From positions 1-7,383 of the forward strand of contig JANXXA010000396.1 in the NCBI GenBank assembly GCA_025350885.1: a stretch of 7,383 nt of DNA, read 5' to 3'. Numbering within the stretch: position 1 is the stretch's first letter; every line of letters begins with the position of its first letter. Positions 1-5,518 of the stretch are shown piece by piece. A program made the translations under genes and the position numbers. Below the pieces are notes generated by a model. It was not told the DNA's origin, searched no databases, and saw only the letters and a list, made by a program, of their open reading frames with translations. This stretch comes from Phenylobacterium sp. Lineage in GTDB: Bacteria > Pseudomonadota > Alphaproteobacteria > Caulobacterales > Caulobacteraceae.

Positions 1-1
1 G

Positions 2-22
2 CTCAACCGGCCGCGGACATGA
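2..22 (+). CDS. 3' end of an upstream gene (tentative)
   Basis: One forward frame is open from the window edge and would encode the tail LNRPRT before a TGA at 20-22. That TGA overlaps the ATG of the thioesterase at 19-21 as ATGA, the usual geometry of translationally coupled genes. Only six codons are visible, so no function can be given. A second hotdog thioesterase upstream would be an unsurprising partner, but that is a guess. The overlap is the only support, and the TGA could be a chance stop. Confidence 0.3.
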   Translation, partial: LNRPRT

Positions 23-441
23 GCTCGCCGGGCGACCAACTGCAGGCCTTTCTGGAACGGACGCCATATGTGCGGTTCCTCGGGCTCAAGGCCGAGCTAT
101 CGGGCGATGTGCTGACCGCCGTGCTGCCGTTCTCGCCGCACCTGGTGGGCAACACCTTCATCCCCGCCCTGCATGGCGGGGTGATCGGGGCGTTCCTGGA
201 AATGACCGCGCTCGCCCAGCTGTTCATCGTCCAGCCGCCGGGCCCGCGTCCCAAGACCATCGACGTGACCATCGAATATCTGAAACCCGGACGCGCCCAG
301 ACCTCCTATGCGCGGGCGCAGGTCCGCAAGATCGGCCGGCGCATCGCCAACGTCCACGTGGACGCCTGGCAGGAGGATCCGAGCCAGCCGTTCGCCGCCC
401 TGCGCGGCCACTTCCTGCTGAGCACCGACGAGCTCAGCTAG
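19..441 (+). CDS. PaaI family hotdog-fold acyl-CoA thioesterase
   Basis: This 140-aa protein has the usual length of a single hotdog domain and should hydrolyse an acyl-CoA or aryl-CoA thioester in the cytoplasm. The PaaI-type active-site segment is at residues 52-64 ([13 protein letters not shown]), the start of the long central helix. Glu61 lies where the family carries its catalytic acid, which is Asp in E. coli PaaI and Glu in some 4-hydroxybenzoyl-CoA thioesterases. The strand motif [10 protein letters not shown] at 82-91 is also typical. The ATG at 19 is chosen because it forms an ATGA overlap with a possible upstream stop; no clear Shine-Dalgarno sequence is visible. Its last 8 bp overlap the convergent PhnD-like gene. 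The substrate cannot be read from the sequence. The family is clear and the physiological role is unknown. Confidence 0.88.
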   Translation: MSSPGDQLQAFLERTPYVRFLGLKAELSGDVLTAVLPFSPHLVGNTFIPALHGGVIGAFLEMTALAQLFIVQPPGPRPKTIDVTIEYLKPGRAQTSYARAQVRKIGRRIANVHVDAWQEDPSQPFAALRGHFLLSTDELS

Positions 442-1426
442 CGGGCCTTGCCGCCTGCTCGCGCTTCACCTGGGCGAGCTTTGCCTGGGCGGCGGCCAGC
501 GCGGCGGCATCGCCCCTGGCCTTGGCCTGCACCACGTCACCGGTCGCCTCCATCTCGCGCACCGGCAGCAGGTGGGAGTTGTCGGCGGGCTTGAACGGGC
601 CGGTCTGGATCCGCGCCAGGATCGCGCGCTGGCGTCGGGCCTGCGGCGTCTCGCCGACGCCGTAGCCGAAGATGAACCTGGCGACCTTGGCTTTGACCGC
701 CGGATCGAGGTCGGTGCGCCAGACCATCGGGTCCTCGGGGATGGTCGGCGAGCGCCAGATCACCTCCAGGTTGGTCAGCGCGGTCCTGGCCTGGTCGGTG
801 CCGATCGCCGCCAGCCGGTCCATCGAGCGGGTATTGTCGGTGGCGGCCGGCAGGACGCCCGAGGCCACCGCGTACAGGTTGGCCTCGGCGCTGGCCGAAC
901 GGATGGTCTTGAAGCACTTGGCCGGATCGATGCCGCGCGGCCCGAACAGATAGGTGTTGGGGGCCAGGGTGCCGGAGGTGGACTTGGCGTCGCCCATGCC
1001 GAAGTCCAGCGTCTGGCCACACTTCAGCAGCCGGTCCAGGGTGATCCCCGAGCCCTTGCGGATGATGATCACCCCCTGGTAGCCGTCCGGACCGGTCGGG
1101 TGGGTGGTGCGCGCGAACACCGTCCCGCCGGCGCGGCGCACGGCCTCCAGGCCCGACTGGTTGGTGAACCAGCCCACGTCGGTCTGTTTGAACCGCATGG
1201 CCTCGATCAGCGCCGAATAGTTGGAGCCGAAGAACGGCTTCACGCTGAGCCCGGTCGCGGCCTCCATGTCCTTGAGGAACGGCCCCCACTCCTGCATCTG
1301 GGTCTGGGTCGCCTCGGTGGAGACGATCGAGAAAACCAGCGGCTTGGGCGCGTCGGCCTTGGGTGTCGGTGGGGCGCAGGCGCTGAGCGCGAGGACGGCG
1401 AGAAGCGGGATGAGGCGAGCGGTCAT
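434..1426 (-). CDS. phnD: PhnD-like phosphate/phosphite/phosphonate ABC transporter substrate-binding lipoprotein
   Basis: This 330-aa protein is probably a membrane-anchored periplasmic binding protein for phosphonate, phosphite or a related oxyanion. It begins with an n-region Arg, a short hydrophobic stretch and a lipobox LSAC at residues 14-17, so Cys17 should be lipidated. PhnD-type landmarks follow: FSIVSTE at 32-38, [11 protein letters not shown] at 68-78, DVGWF at 83-87, [11 protein letters not shown] at 146-156 (its Ser-Thr pair matches the ligand-contacting pair of E. coli PhnD) and [15 protein letters not shown] near 223-237. Cys136 and Cys171 flank the ligand loop and could form a disulfide. 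Residues 295-330 are Ala-rich and charged, probably a helical tail. The frame stays open 45 codons further upstream, but the internal ATG at 1426 is chosen because it places the signal peptide at the N-terminus. No phnC or phnE transporter gene is adjacent, so the symbol reflects the family and not a proven phosphonate system. Confidence 0.85.
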   Translation of the reverse strand: MTARLIPLLAVLALSACAPPTPKADAPKPLVFSIVSTEATQTQMQEWGPFLKDMEAATGLSVKPFFGSNYSALIEAMRFKQTDVGWFTNQSGLEAVRRAGGTVFARTTHPTGPDGYQGVIIIRKGSGITLDRLLKCGQTLDFGMGDAKSTSGTLAPNTYLFGPRGIDPAKCFKTIRSASAEANLYAVASGVLPAATDNTRSMDRLAAIGTDQARTALTNLEVIWRSPTIPEDPMVWRTDLDPAVKAKVARFIFGYGVGETPQARRQRAILARIQTGPFKPADNSHLLPVREMEATGDVVQAKARGDAAALAAAQAKLAQVKREQAARPAS

Positions 1427-1428
1427 GG

Positions 1429-1486
1429 GCGCAGCATAGCGCAGCTTCGTGACAGCGCCGCAAAACTCCGCTTGAGCCTGCGCAGC
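1429..1486. repeat. Three direct copies of GCGCAGC in the divergent promoter region
   Basis: The heptamer GCGCAGC occurs at 1429-1435, 1439-1445 and 1480-1486. The first two are 10 bp apart and flank the candidate -10 box of the PhnD-like gene. The third is 41 bp from the second, inside the palindrome CTGCGCAG at 1478-1485. Spacings near whole helical turns are compatible with a regulator site, but short GC-rich words recur by chance in this genome. Confidence 0.25.
1433..1463 (-). promoter_or_regulatory. Candidate sigma70-type promoter of the PhnD-like gene
   Basis: Read on the minus strand, TATGCT (1433-1438, within GCTATGCT) resembles the Caulobacter -10 element, and TTGCGG (1458-1463) is a possible -35 with a long 19-bp spacer. 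Only 6 bp separate the -10 box from the ATG at 1426, so transcription would start at or next to the start codon. No Shine-Dalgarno sequence precedes that ATG, which fits a leaderless message. Confidence 0.4.
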
Positions 1487-1500
1487 CGGGGCGCTACCGC
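1472..1500 (+). promoter_or_regulatory. Candidate sigma70-type promoter of the LysRS gene
   Basis: TTGAGC (1472-1477) and TACCGC (1495-1500, within GCTACCGC) are separated by 17 bp. The -10 match is weak. The ATG at 1509 lies 8 bp after the -10 box and is preceded by CAGCCCCC, with no Shine-Dalgarno sequence, so the mRNA would have almost no leader. The site is back-to-back with the PhnD-like promoter. Confidence 0.35.
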
Positions 1501-1508
1501 CAGCCCCC

Positions 1509-3203
1509 ATGTCGATCCAGCCCAACCTGCACGGTCTGTCCCACGCCGCCCGCGAGGCCAAGAGCTGGCCGTTCGAGCAGGCGCGCCTGCTGCTGGCCCG
1601 GATCCTGCGGTTGCGCCTGTCCGACGCCGAGCGCGATCTGGCCGCCGCCTTGTTTGCACAAGGCGCCTTCGCCCAGGCCGTCCAGACCCTGCCGGCGTTG
1701 GCCCGGCCGGTGATCTTTCAGTGCGGCTATGGCGCGTCGGGCCTGCCGCACATGGGCACCTTCGGCGAGGCCGCCAGGCCGACCATGGTGCGCACCGCCT
1801 TTCGCGCGCTGACCGAGGACGCGCTGCCGACGCAGCTGATCGTTTTCTCCGACGACATGGACGGGTTCCGCAAAATTCCCGACAACCTGCCCAACCGGGC
1901 GATGCTGGAAGAGGACCGCGACAAGCCGGTGACCTCGGTGCGCGACCCCTATGGCGAACACGAGAGCTTCGGGGCGCACAACAACGCCCGCATGCGCGCC
2001 TTCCTCGACAGCTTCGGCTTCGACTACAGCTTCATGTCGTCGACTGAAACCTACCGGTCGGGACGGTTTGACGTGGTGCTGCTGCGCATCCTCGAGCGCT
2101 TCGACGCCATCCAGGCGATCATGCTGCCGACGCTGGGCGAGGAACGCCGCGCCACCTATTCGCCGTTCCTGCCGATCAGCCCGACGTCCGGCCGCGTGCT
2201 GCAGACCCCGACCTTGGAGCGTAATGTCCAGACGGGGACCATCACCTTCGCCGACGAGGACGGGACGCTGACTGAGGTTCCGGTGACCGGCGGCCACGTC
2301 AAGCTGCAGTGGCGCCCCGACTGGGCCGCGCGCTGGGTGGCGCTGGAGGTCGATTTCGAGGCGTCGGGCAAGGACCTGATCGACTCGGTGCGGGTCTCCA
2401 ACAAGGTCGTCAGGGCGCTGGGTGGCGAGCCGCCGGAGGTGTTCCACTTCGAGCTGTTCATGGACGAGAACAACCAGAAGATCTCCAAGTCCAAGGGTAA
2501 CGGCCTAAGCATGGAGGAGTGGCTGCGCTACGGCACGCCCGAGAGCCTCGCCTACTACATGTACCAGTCGCCGAAGTCGGCCAAGCGGCTCTACTTCGAC
2601 GTCATTCCCAAGGCGACGGACGAATATCTGCAGCAGCTGGACGCCTACAATCGGGCGCGGGCCGACGGGCGGAACGAGCCGGCGATCGACAATCCGGCCT
2701 GGCACGTCCACGGCGGGAGGCCGCCCGAGCGCGGCGCGCCAGTGAGCTTCTCACTGCTGCTGAACCTGGTGTCGGCCGCCGACGCGTCGACCAAGGAGAT
2801 CCTCTGGGCTTTCCTCCAGCGCCACATCCCCGGCGCGACCCCGGCCAGCGAGCCGCTGCTCGACCAGCTCGCCGGCTACGCGATCAACTACTACGAGGAC
2901 TTCGTGAAGCCCGCGAAGGCGTTCCGGGCGCCGGATGATCGCGAACGCGCCGCGATGCTGGCGCTGATTGGAAAGCTTCGGGCGCTGCCGCCCGGCGCCG
3001 ACGCCGAGGCGATCCAGAACGTGGTCTTCGAGGTCGGCAAGGACGGCGGCTTCGAGCCCCTGCGCGCCTGGTTCTCCGCCCTCTACGAGGTGCTGCTGGG
3101 CCAGAGCCAGGGCCCCCGTTTCGGCTCGTTCACCGCGATCTTCGGCGTCGCGCGCACCATCGCCCTGATCGAGCGCGCGCTGGCCGGAGAGCTGACCGCC
3201 TAG
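1509..3203 (+). CDS. lysK: Class I lysine--tRNA ligase (LysRS-I)
   Basis: This 564-aa cytoplasmic enzyme charges tRNA-Lys with lysine using ATP. It is the class I, Rossmann-fold form of LysRS known from archaea, alphaproteobacteria and spirochetes, not the class II LysS of E. coli. The HIGH-type signature is SGLPHMGTF at 77-85 and the KMSKS-type loop is KISKSKGNG at 324-332. The N-terminal segment [19 protein letters not shown] at 10-28 is typical of the family, and the alpha-helical C-terminal half (about 340-564) corresponds to the tRNA-binding cage region. Its length is normal for the bacterial branch, so the gene looks complete. The ATG at 1509 places the conserved segment about ten residues in, as expected. 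It stands alone, divergent from the PhnD-like gene, and is likely essential if it is the only LysRS in the genome. The symbol lysS is also used for this class. Confidence 0.96.
   Translation: MSIQPNLHGLSHAAREAKSWPFEQARLLLARILRLRLSDAERDLAAALFAQGAFAQAVQTLPALARPVIFQCGYGASGLPHMGTFGEAARPTMVRTAFRALTEDALPTQLIVFSDDMDGFRKIPDNLPNRAMLEEDRDKPVTSVRDPYGEHESFGAHNNARMRAFLDSFGFDYSFMSSTETYRSGRFDVVLLRILERFDAIQAIMLPTLGEERRATYSPFLPISPTSGRVLQTPTLERNVQTGTITFADEDGTLTEVPVTGGHVKLQWRPDWAARWVALEVDFEASGKDLIDSVRVSNKVVRALGGEPPEVFHFELFMDENNQKISKSKGNGLSMEEWLRYGTPESLAYYMYQSPKSAKRLYFDVIPKATDEYLQQLDAYNRARADGRNEPAIDNPAWHVHGGRPPERGAPVSFSLLLNLVSAADASTKEILWAFLQRHIPGATPASEPLLDQLAGYAINYYEDFVKPAKAFRAPDDRERAAMLALIGKLRALPPGADAEAIQNVVFEVGKDGGFEPLRAWFSALYEVLLGQSQGPRFGSFTAIFGVARTIALIERALAGELTA
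1646..1669. repeat. Overlapping palindromes inside lysK
   Basis: CGCCTTGT (1646-1653) and ACAAGGCG (1658-1665) form a perfect 8-bp stem with a 4-nt TTGC loop. The right arm also belongs to the perfect 10-bp palindrome AAGGCGCCTT at 1660-1669. The structure lies near codons 46-54 of lysK. It may simply reflect codon choice for an Ala-rich helix. Confidence 0.4.
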
Positions 3204-3243
3204 ACGCGGCCTTGGCCGACTTCGGAAAAAACGCCCACGCCGC

Positions 3244-3272
3244 TTGACCGGTTTAGCTCTCAACCATATAGT
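3244..3272 (+). promoter_or_regulatory. Sigma70-type promoter of the nitroreductase-marR operon
   Basis: TTGACC (3244-3249) and TATAGT (3267-3272) are separated by exactly 17 bp, the best promoter match in the window. A run of six A residues at 3226-3231 lies upstream of the -35 box and could act as a partial UP element. Transcription should begin near 3279, leaving about 7 nt before the ATG at 3286. The TTG of the -35 box also opens a longer reading frame, which is why that TTG is not taken as the gene start. Confidence 0.65.
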
Positions 3273-3285
3273 TGAGGCATCAACC
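3259..3285. promoter_or_regulatory. Palindromic operator over the -10 box, probably for the MarR protein
   Basis: CTCAACCATATAGTTGAG at 3259-3276 is an 18-bp palindrome with only one mismatched pair (C3265/A3270), centred between 3267 and 3268 and covering the TATAGT -10 box. A further half-site TCAACC at 3280-3285 repeats the left arm and pairs with GTTGA at 3271-3275, so it reaches the start codon. Size, AT-rich centre and position match classic MarR-family operators. Binding here would block RNA polymerase. Assignment to the MarR gene of the same operon is an inference from proximity. Confidence 0.6.
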
Positions 3286-4437
3286 ATGAGGCCGCGCTTG
3301 TTCACCCGACGCAGTATTCTGGAATGCCTCGCCGCCGCGCCTGTCGCGGCCACCGCGGGCTGTGCGGCCTCTCCGGCCGTTGATCCAGCCGCAGCCTGGC
3401 GCGCGCCGGGGGCGGGCGAACGCGATCCGCGCCGGTTCGCCCTGGCGCACGCAATTCTGGCCCCCAATCCGCACAATCGACAGCCCTGGCTGGTCGACCT
3501 GGTCGGCAAGGACGAGATCGCCTTCTATCCCGACACCGCCCGTCTGCTGCCCGCCACCGATCCGCCCAACCGCCAGATCACCGTCGGCTGCGGGGCTTTT
3601 CTCGAACTCATGGATATCGCGGCGCGCCAGATCGGGATCCGGCCGGAGATTTCGCTCTGGCCGCAGGGCGAGCCGCAGCCCAATCTCGACGCCCGGCGGG
3701 TGGCGCATGTGCGCTTCGCGGCCGATCCCGCCGTCCGCCGCGATCCGCTATTCGCGCAGATCCCGCTTCGCCACACCAACCGCGTACCCTTCGATCTGAA
3801 GGCCCCGCCGACCGCCTCGGACCTCGGAGAAATCGTAGGAGCAGCGACCGGGGCGCCGATCACGGCCGGGATAGTCACGGACGCCGCCGAGCGCGCGGAG
3901 CTGATCAAGCTTGGGTGGCAGGGCTGGACAATCGAGGGCCATACCCCGCGAACGCACATGGAAAGCGTGCGGCTCCTCCGGATTGGGGCCAAGGAGATCG
4001 CCGAACATCGTGACGGCGTTTCCCTAGGGGGGTCGATGTTCGAGGCGCTGAAGGCGACCGGCATGCTCACACCTAAGGTCATGGCCGACCCCGACTCGTT
4101 CGGCGCCAAGTCGAGCGACAGCATGGCTCACAAAGCCCTGGACGCGACGCCGGCCTTCCTCTGGCTGCGAGGAGCCGACAACAGCCGCGCCACGCAGATC
4201 GCCGCCGGCCGGGCCTATGCGCGCGCGCACCTGACGGCTACGAAGCTCGGACTGTGTTTCCAGCCCTGGAGCATGACCTTGCAGGAATATCCGGAGATGG
4301 CCGCGCTCTACGCCGCAACCCAGGCGCGTTTGGGAGCCAGTCCGGCGGCGCCGTTGCAGATGCTGGTGCGGGTCGGCCGCGCCAAATTCGCGGGGCCGGC
4401 GCCACGCCGTGGTCTGGCCGAACACATCCGCACGTGA
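3286..4437 (+). CDS. Tat-exported Acg-type FMN-binding oxidoreductase (nitroreductase superfamily)
   Basis: This 383-aa protein is probably an FMN-dependent reductase acting outside the cytoplasmic membrane. It opens with a twin-arginine signal (TRRSIL at 7-12, then a hydrophobic stretch ending ATAGC at 22-26); Cys26 could be a lipidation site, though the lipobox is imperfect. NPHNRQPW at 61-68 is the hallmark flavin-binding segment of the Acg branch (compare mycobacterial Acg, Rv2032). LRHTNRVPF at 161-169 and LGLCFQPWSM at 321-330 are further matches to the fold. The ATG at 3286 is chosen because it places the Tat signal at the N-terminus and sits just after a good promoter; the frame's TTG at 3244 is the -35 box. 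It ends in a GTGA overlap with the MarR gene, so the two are translationally coupled. Some rare codons (ATA, two CTA) appear. The substrate is unknown; nitroaromatics, quinones or flavin storage are possible. Confidence 0.82.
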   Translation: MRPRLFTRRSILECLAAAPVAATAGCAASPAVDPAAAWRAPGAGERDPRRFALAHAILAPNPHNRQPWLVDLVGKDEIAFYPDTARLLPATDPPNRQITVGCGAFLELMDIAARQIGIRPEISLWPQGEPQPNLDARRVAHVRFAADPAVRRDPLFAQIPLRHTNRVPFDLKAPPTASDLGEIVGAATGAPITAGIVTDAAERAELIKLGWQGWTIEGHTPRTHMESVRLLRIGAKEIAEHRDGVSLGGSMFEALKATGMLTPKVMADPDSFGAKSSDSMAHKALDATPAFLWLRGADNSRATQIAAGRAYARAHLTATKLGLCFQPWSMTLQEYPEMAALYAATQARLGASPAAPLQMLVRVGRAKFAGPAPRRGLAEHIRT

Positions 4438-4889
4438 CCGAGCCCTCCGACGATCCGCCGCTCGCGTTCGTCGTCCTCAACGAGATCGCGATCATCGAAC
4501 ACCTGTCGCGAACGGCGTTCGAGCGCGTGCTGCCAGCAGGGTTGTCGATGGCGGGGTTCACGGTGTTAAACCACCTGATCCGGCTGGGTCATGAACACCG
4601 GCCGCCGGCCCGGATCGCCGGCGCACTGCAGGTGACGCGCGGAGCCATCACCGGCACGGTCAAGCGCCTGGAGGCCCAGGGGCTGGTCCGCTCCGATCCG
4701 GACCCCGACGATGGTCGTAGCAAGGCGATCAGCGTTACCCCCGCCGGTCGCGTCGCGCGCGACGCCGCGATTGCCGCGCTGACGCCGAACATCGCCGACC
4801 TGATGGCCCGGATGGACTCCACGCAACTGAAAGCCATGCTCGCACCGTTGGAGGCCCTGCGGCGGATCCTGGACGCCGCGCGCGATTGA
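4434..4889 (+). CDS. MarR family transcriptional regulator
   Basis: This 151-aa protein has normal MarR length and should be a dimeric winged-helix repressor. The winged helix-turn-helix spans about 36-105: MAGFTVLNHL near 39-48, the recognition helix TRGAITGTVKRLEAQGLV at 68-85, and the wing DPDDGRSKAISVT at 90-102 with its conserved Asp and Arg. Helical dimerisation segments lie at both ends. It contains no cysteine, so a thiol-based OhrR-type switch is excluded and a small-molecule ligand is more likely. The GTG at 4434 is chosen because it overlaps the nitroreductase stop as GTGA; the frame extends further upstream only inside the nitroreductase gene. Leu45 is encoded by TTA, a rare codon in this composition. 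It most likely represses its own operon through the palindrome ahead of the nitroreductase. Confidence 0.88.
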   Translation: MTEPSDDPPLAFVVLNEIAIIEHLSRTAFERVLPAGLSMAGFTVLNHLIRLGHEHRPPARIAGALQVTRGAITGTVKRLEAQGLVRSDPDPDDGRSKAISVTPAGRVARDAAIAALTPNIADLMARMDSTQLKAMLAPLEALRRILDAARD

Positions 4890-4909
4890 GGCCGCCTGCC
4901 TCGGACGCT

Positions 4910-4930
4910 GACCCTAAGTGATCTTAGGTC
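4910..4930. repeat. Inverted repeat CCTAAG-TGAT-CTTAGG upstream of merR
   Basis: CCTAAG (4913-4918) and CTTAGG (4923-4928) are perfect inverted arms around a 4-nt centre. With one bulged C at 4912 the stem extends by G4910-C4930 and A4911-T4929. It lies 20 bp after the MarR stop and just before the -35 box of merR. As RNA it could end the nitroreductase-marR transcript, but there is no T-run. As DNA it could be an operator. Its centre is 21 bp from that of the next palindrome. Confidence 0.5.
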
Positions 4931-4953
4931 ACCTTGACGTAAACGTAAGGGTG
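4930..4953. promoter_or_regulatory. Palindromic operator over the merR -35 box, probably for the MerR protein
   Basis: The site is centred between 4941 and 4942 on ACGT-AA-ACGT (4937-4946), with outer arms CACC (4930-4933) and GGTG (4950-4953). Nine of twelve base pairs are symmetric. The TnACGTnnACGTnA layout resembles operators described for LiuR-like MerR regulators of acyl-CoA catabolism, recalled from general knowledge and not matched here. It overlaps the -35 element and spacer, the usual place for a MerR-family site, which suggests autoregulation of the merR operon. Confidence 0.55.
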
Positions 4954-4961
4954 GTTCTACG
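4934..4961 (+). promoter_or_regulatory. Candidate promoter of the merR-acyl-CoA dehydrogenase operon
   Basis: TTGACG (4934-4939) is a strong -35 match. The -10 is less clear: TCTACG at 4956-4961 gives a 16-bp spacer, and TTCTAC at 4955-4960 gives 15. The spacer is not the stretched 19-20 bp type of metal-responsive MerR promoters, so simple repression is more likely than activation by DNA untwisting. The predicted leader is about 40 nt. Confidence 0.5.
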
Positions 4962-4993
4962 GTGGCGGCAACAAGCAAGAACACTGTCGTCCC

Positions 4994-5000
4994 GGGAGGA
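4994..5000 (+). promoter_or_regulatory. Strong ribosome binding site of merR
   Basis: GGGAGGA sits 5 nt before the ATG at 5006. It is the strongest Shine-Dalgarno match seen ahead of any gene in the window and fixes the merR start. It contrasts with the genes at 1426, 1509 and 3286, which have none. Confidence 0.75.
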
Positions 5001-5005
5001 AGCCG

Positions 5006-5485
5006 ATGCCTACTGACCTGCGCCGTCCCCACCGCAGCTTCACCATCCGCCAGCTGTGTCATGAGTTCCGCTGCACCCCGCGCGCCCTGCGTTTCTACGA
5101 GGACAAGGGGCTGCTCAGCCCCGCCCGCGACGGGCTGAACCGGGTCTATTCCTACAAGGACCGCGCCCGGCTGCAGCTGATCCTGCGCGGCAAGCGGGTC
5201 GGCCTGGCCCTGGCCGAGATCGGCGAGATCCTCGACCTCTATGAGCTCGACGACGGCGGCGCTCAGCAGGCGGCCAAGTCGCTGCGCAAGTTCCAGGACC
5301 GCATCGTCGCCCTGGAGAACCAGAAGATCGACATCGACGGCGCCATCGCGCAACTGAAGGCCGGCTGCGAGGCGATGGAGATGCGGCTTTCGCAGACCCG
5401 CCCCGATCTGTTGCCGCGCGCCGCCGACTACGATCAGATGTTGCGCCGCCGGCTCGATGGCGTGGAACACAGCGAAGCCAAATAG
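5006..5485 (+). CDS. MerR family transcriptional regulator of a beta-oxidation operon
   Basis: This 159-aa regulator has the MerR winged-helix domain at the N-terminus: FTIRQLCHEFRCTPRALRFYE at 12-32, then DKGLLSPARDGLNRVYSYKDRARLQLIL with its Arg-Tyr wing through about 60, and GLALAEIGEIL at 66-76. A long helix at about 86-130, rich in Lys, Gln and Glu, should form the antiparallel dimerisation coiled coil. Its only cysteines are Cys18, Cys23 and Cys121, so the paired-cysteine metal loop of CueR or MerR is absent and a metal ligand is unlikely. It is followed after 33 bp by the acyl-CoA dehydrogenase, which suggests an acyl-CoA or related effector, by analogy with LiuR-type regulators. A strong ribosome binding site and a palindrome over the -35 box lie upstream, so autorepression is likely. 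The effector is inferred. Confidence 0.88.
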   Translation: MPTDLRRPHRSFTIRQLCHEFRCTPRALRFYEDKGLLSPARDGLNRVYSYKDRARLQLILRGKRVGLALAEIGEILDLYELDDGGAQQAAKSLRKFQDRIVALENQKIDIDGAIAQLKAGCEAMEMRLSQTRPDLLPRAADYDQMLRRRLDGVEHSEAK

Positions 5486-5502
5486 CCGCGCATATCCGCG
5501 GC
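5485..5502 (+). repeat. Hairpin between merR and the acyl-CoA dehydrogenase gene
   Basis: GCCGCG (5485-5490) and CGCGGC (5497-5502) form a perfect 6-bp GC stem around a CATATC loop. It begins at the last base of the merR stop codon and ends just before the GGGAG ribosome binding site (5503-5507) of the next gene. There is no T-run, so termination is unlikely. It could protect the mRNA or tune translation of the dehydrogenase. Confidence 0.45.
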
Positions 5503-5518
5503 GGGAGACCTGACCGCG

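Noticed and set aside
1427..1561. A 45-codon N-terminal extension of the PhnD-like gene
   Set aside because: It would bury the lipoprotein signal peptide inside the protein, cross the divergent promoter region and overlap the lysK start.
572..2047. A 491-codon plus-strand frame antisense to the PhnD-like gene and running into lysK
   Set aside because: It is Arg/Gly-rich without any family motif, and it overlaps two genes with strong protein evidence.
3207..3218. CGGCC-TT-GGCCG after lysK as an intrinsic terminator
   Set aside because: The palindrome leaves too small a loop, and it is followed by an A-run, not a T-run, on the plus strand. It gives no convincing termination signal for lysK.
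3244..3285. A TTG start giving 14 extra residues on the nitroreductase
   Set aside because: The TTG is the first three bases of the TTGACC -35 box, and the extension would displace the Tat signal from the N-terminus.
3204..3285. A riboswitch or T-box-like leader between lysK and the nitroreductase
   Set aside because: The predicted transcription start near 3279 leaves only about 7 nt of leader, so no structured RNA can be present.
4254..4433. A 60-codon upstream extension of the marR frame
   Set aside because: It lies wholly inside the nitroreductase gene and has no MarR similarity; the GTG in the GTGA overlap gives a normal-length MarR protein.
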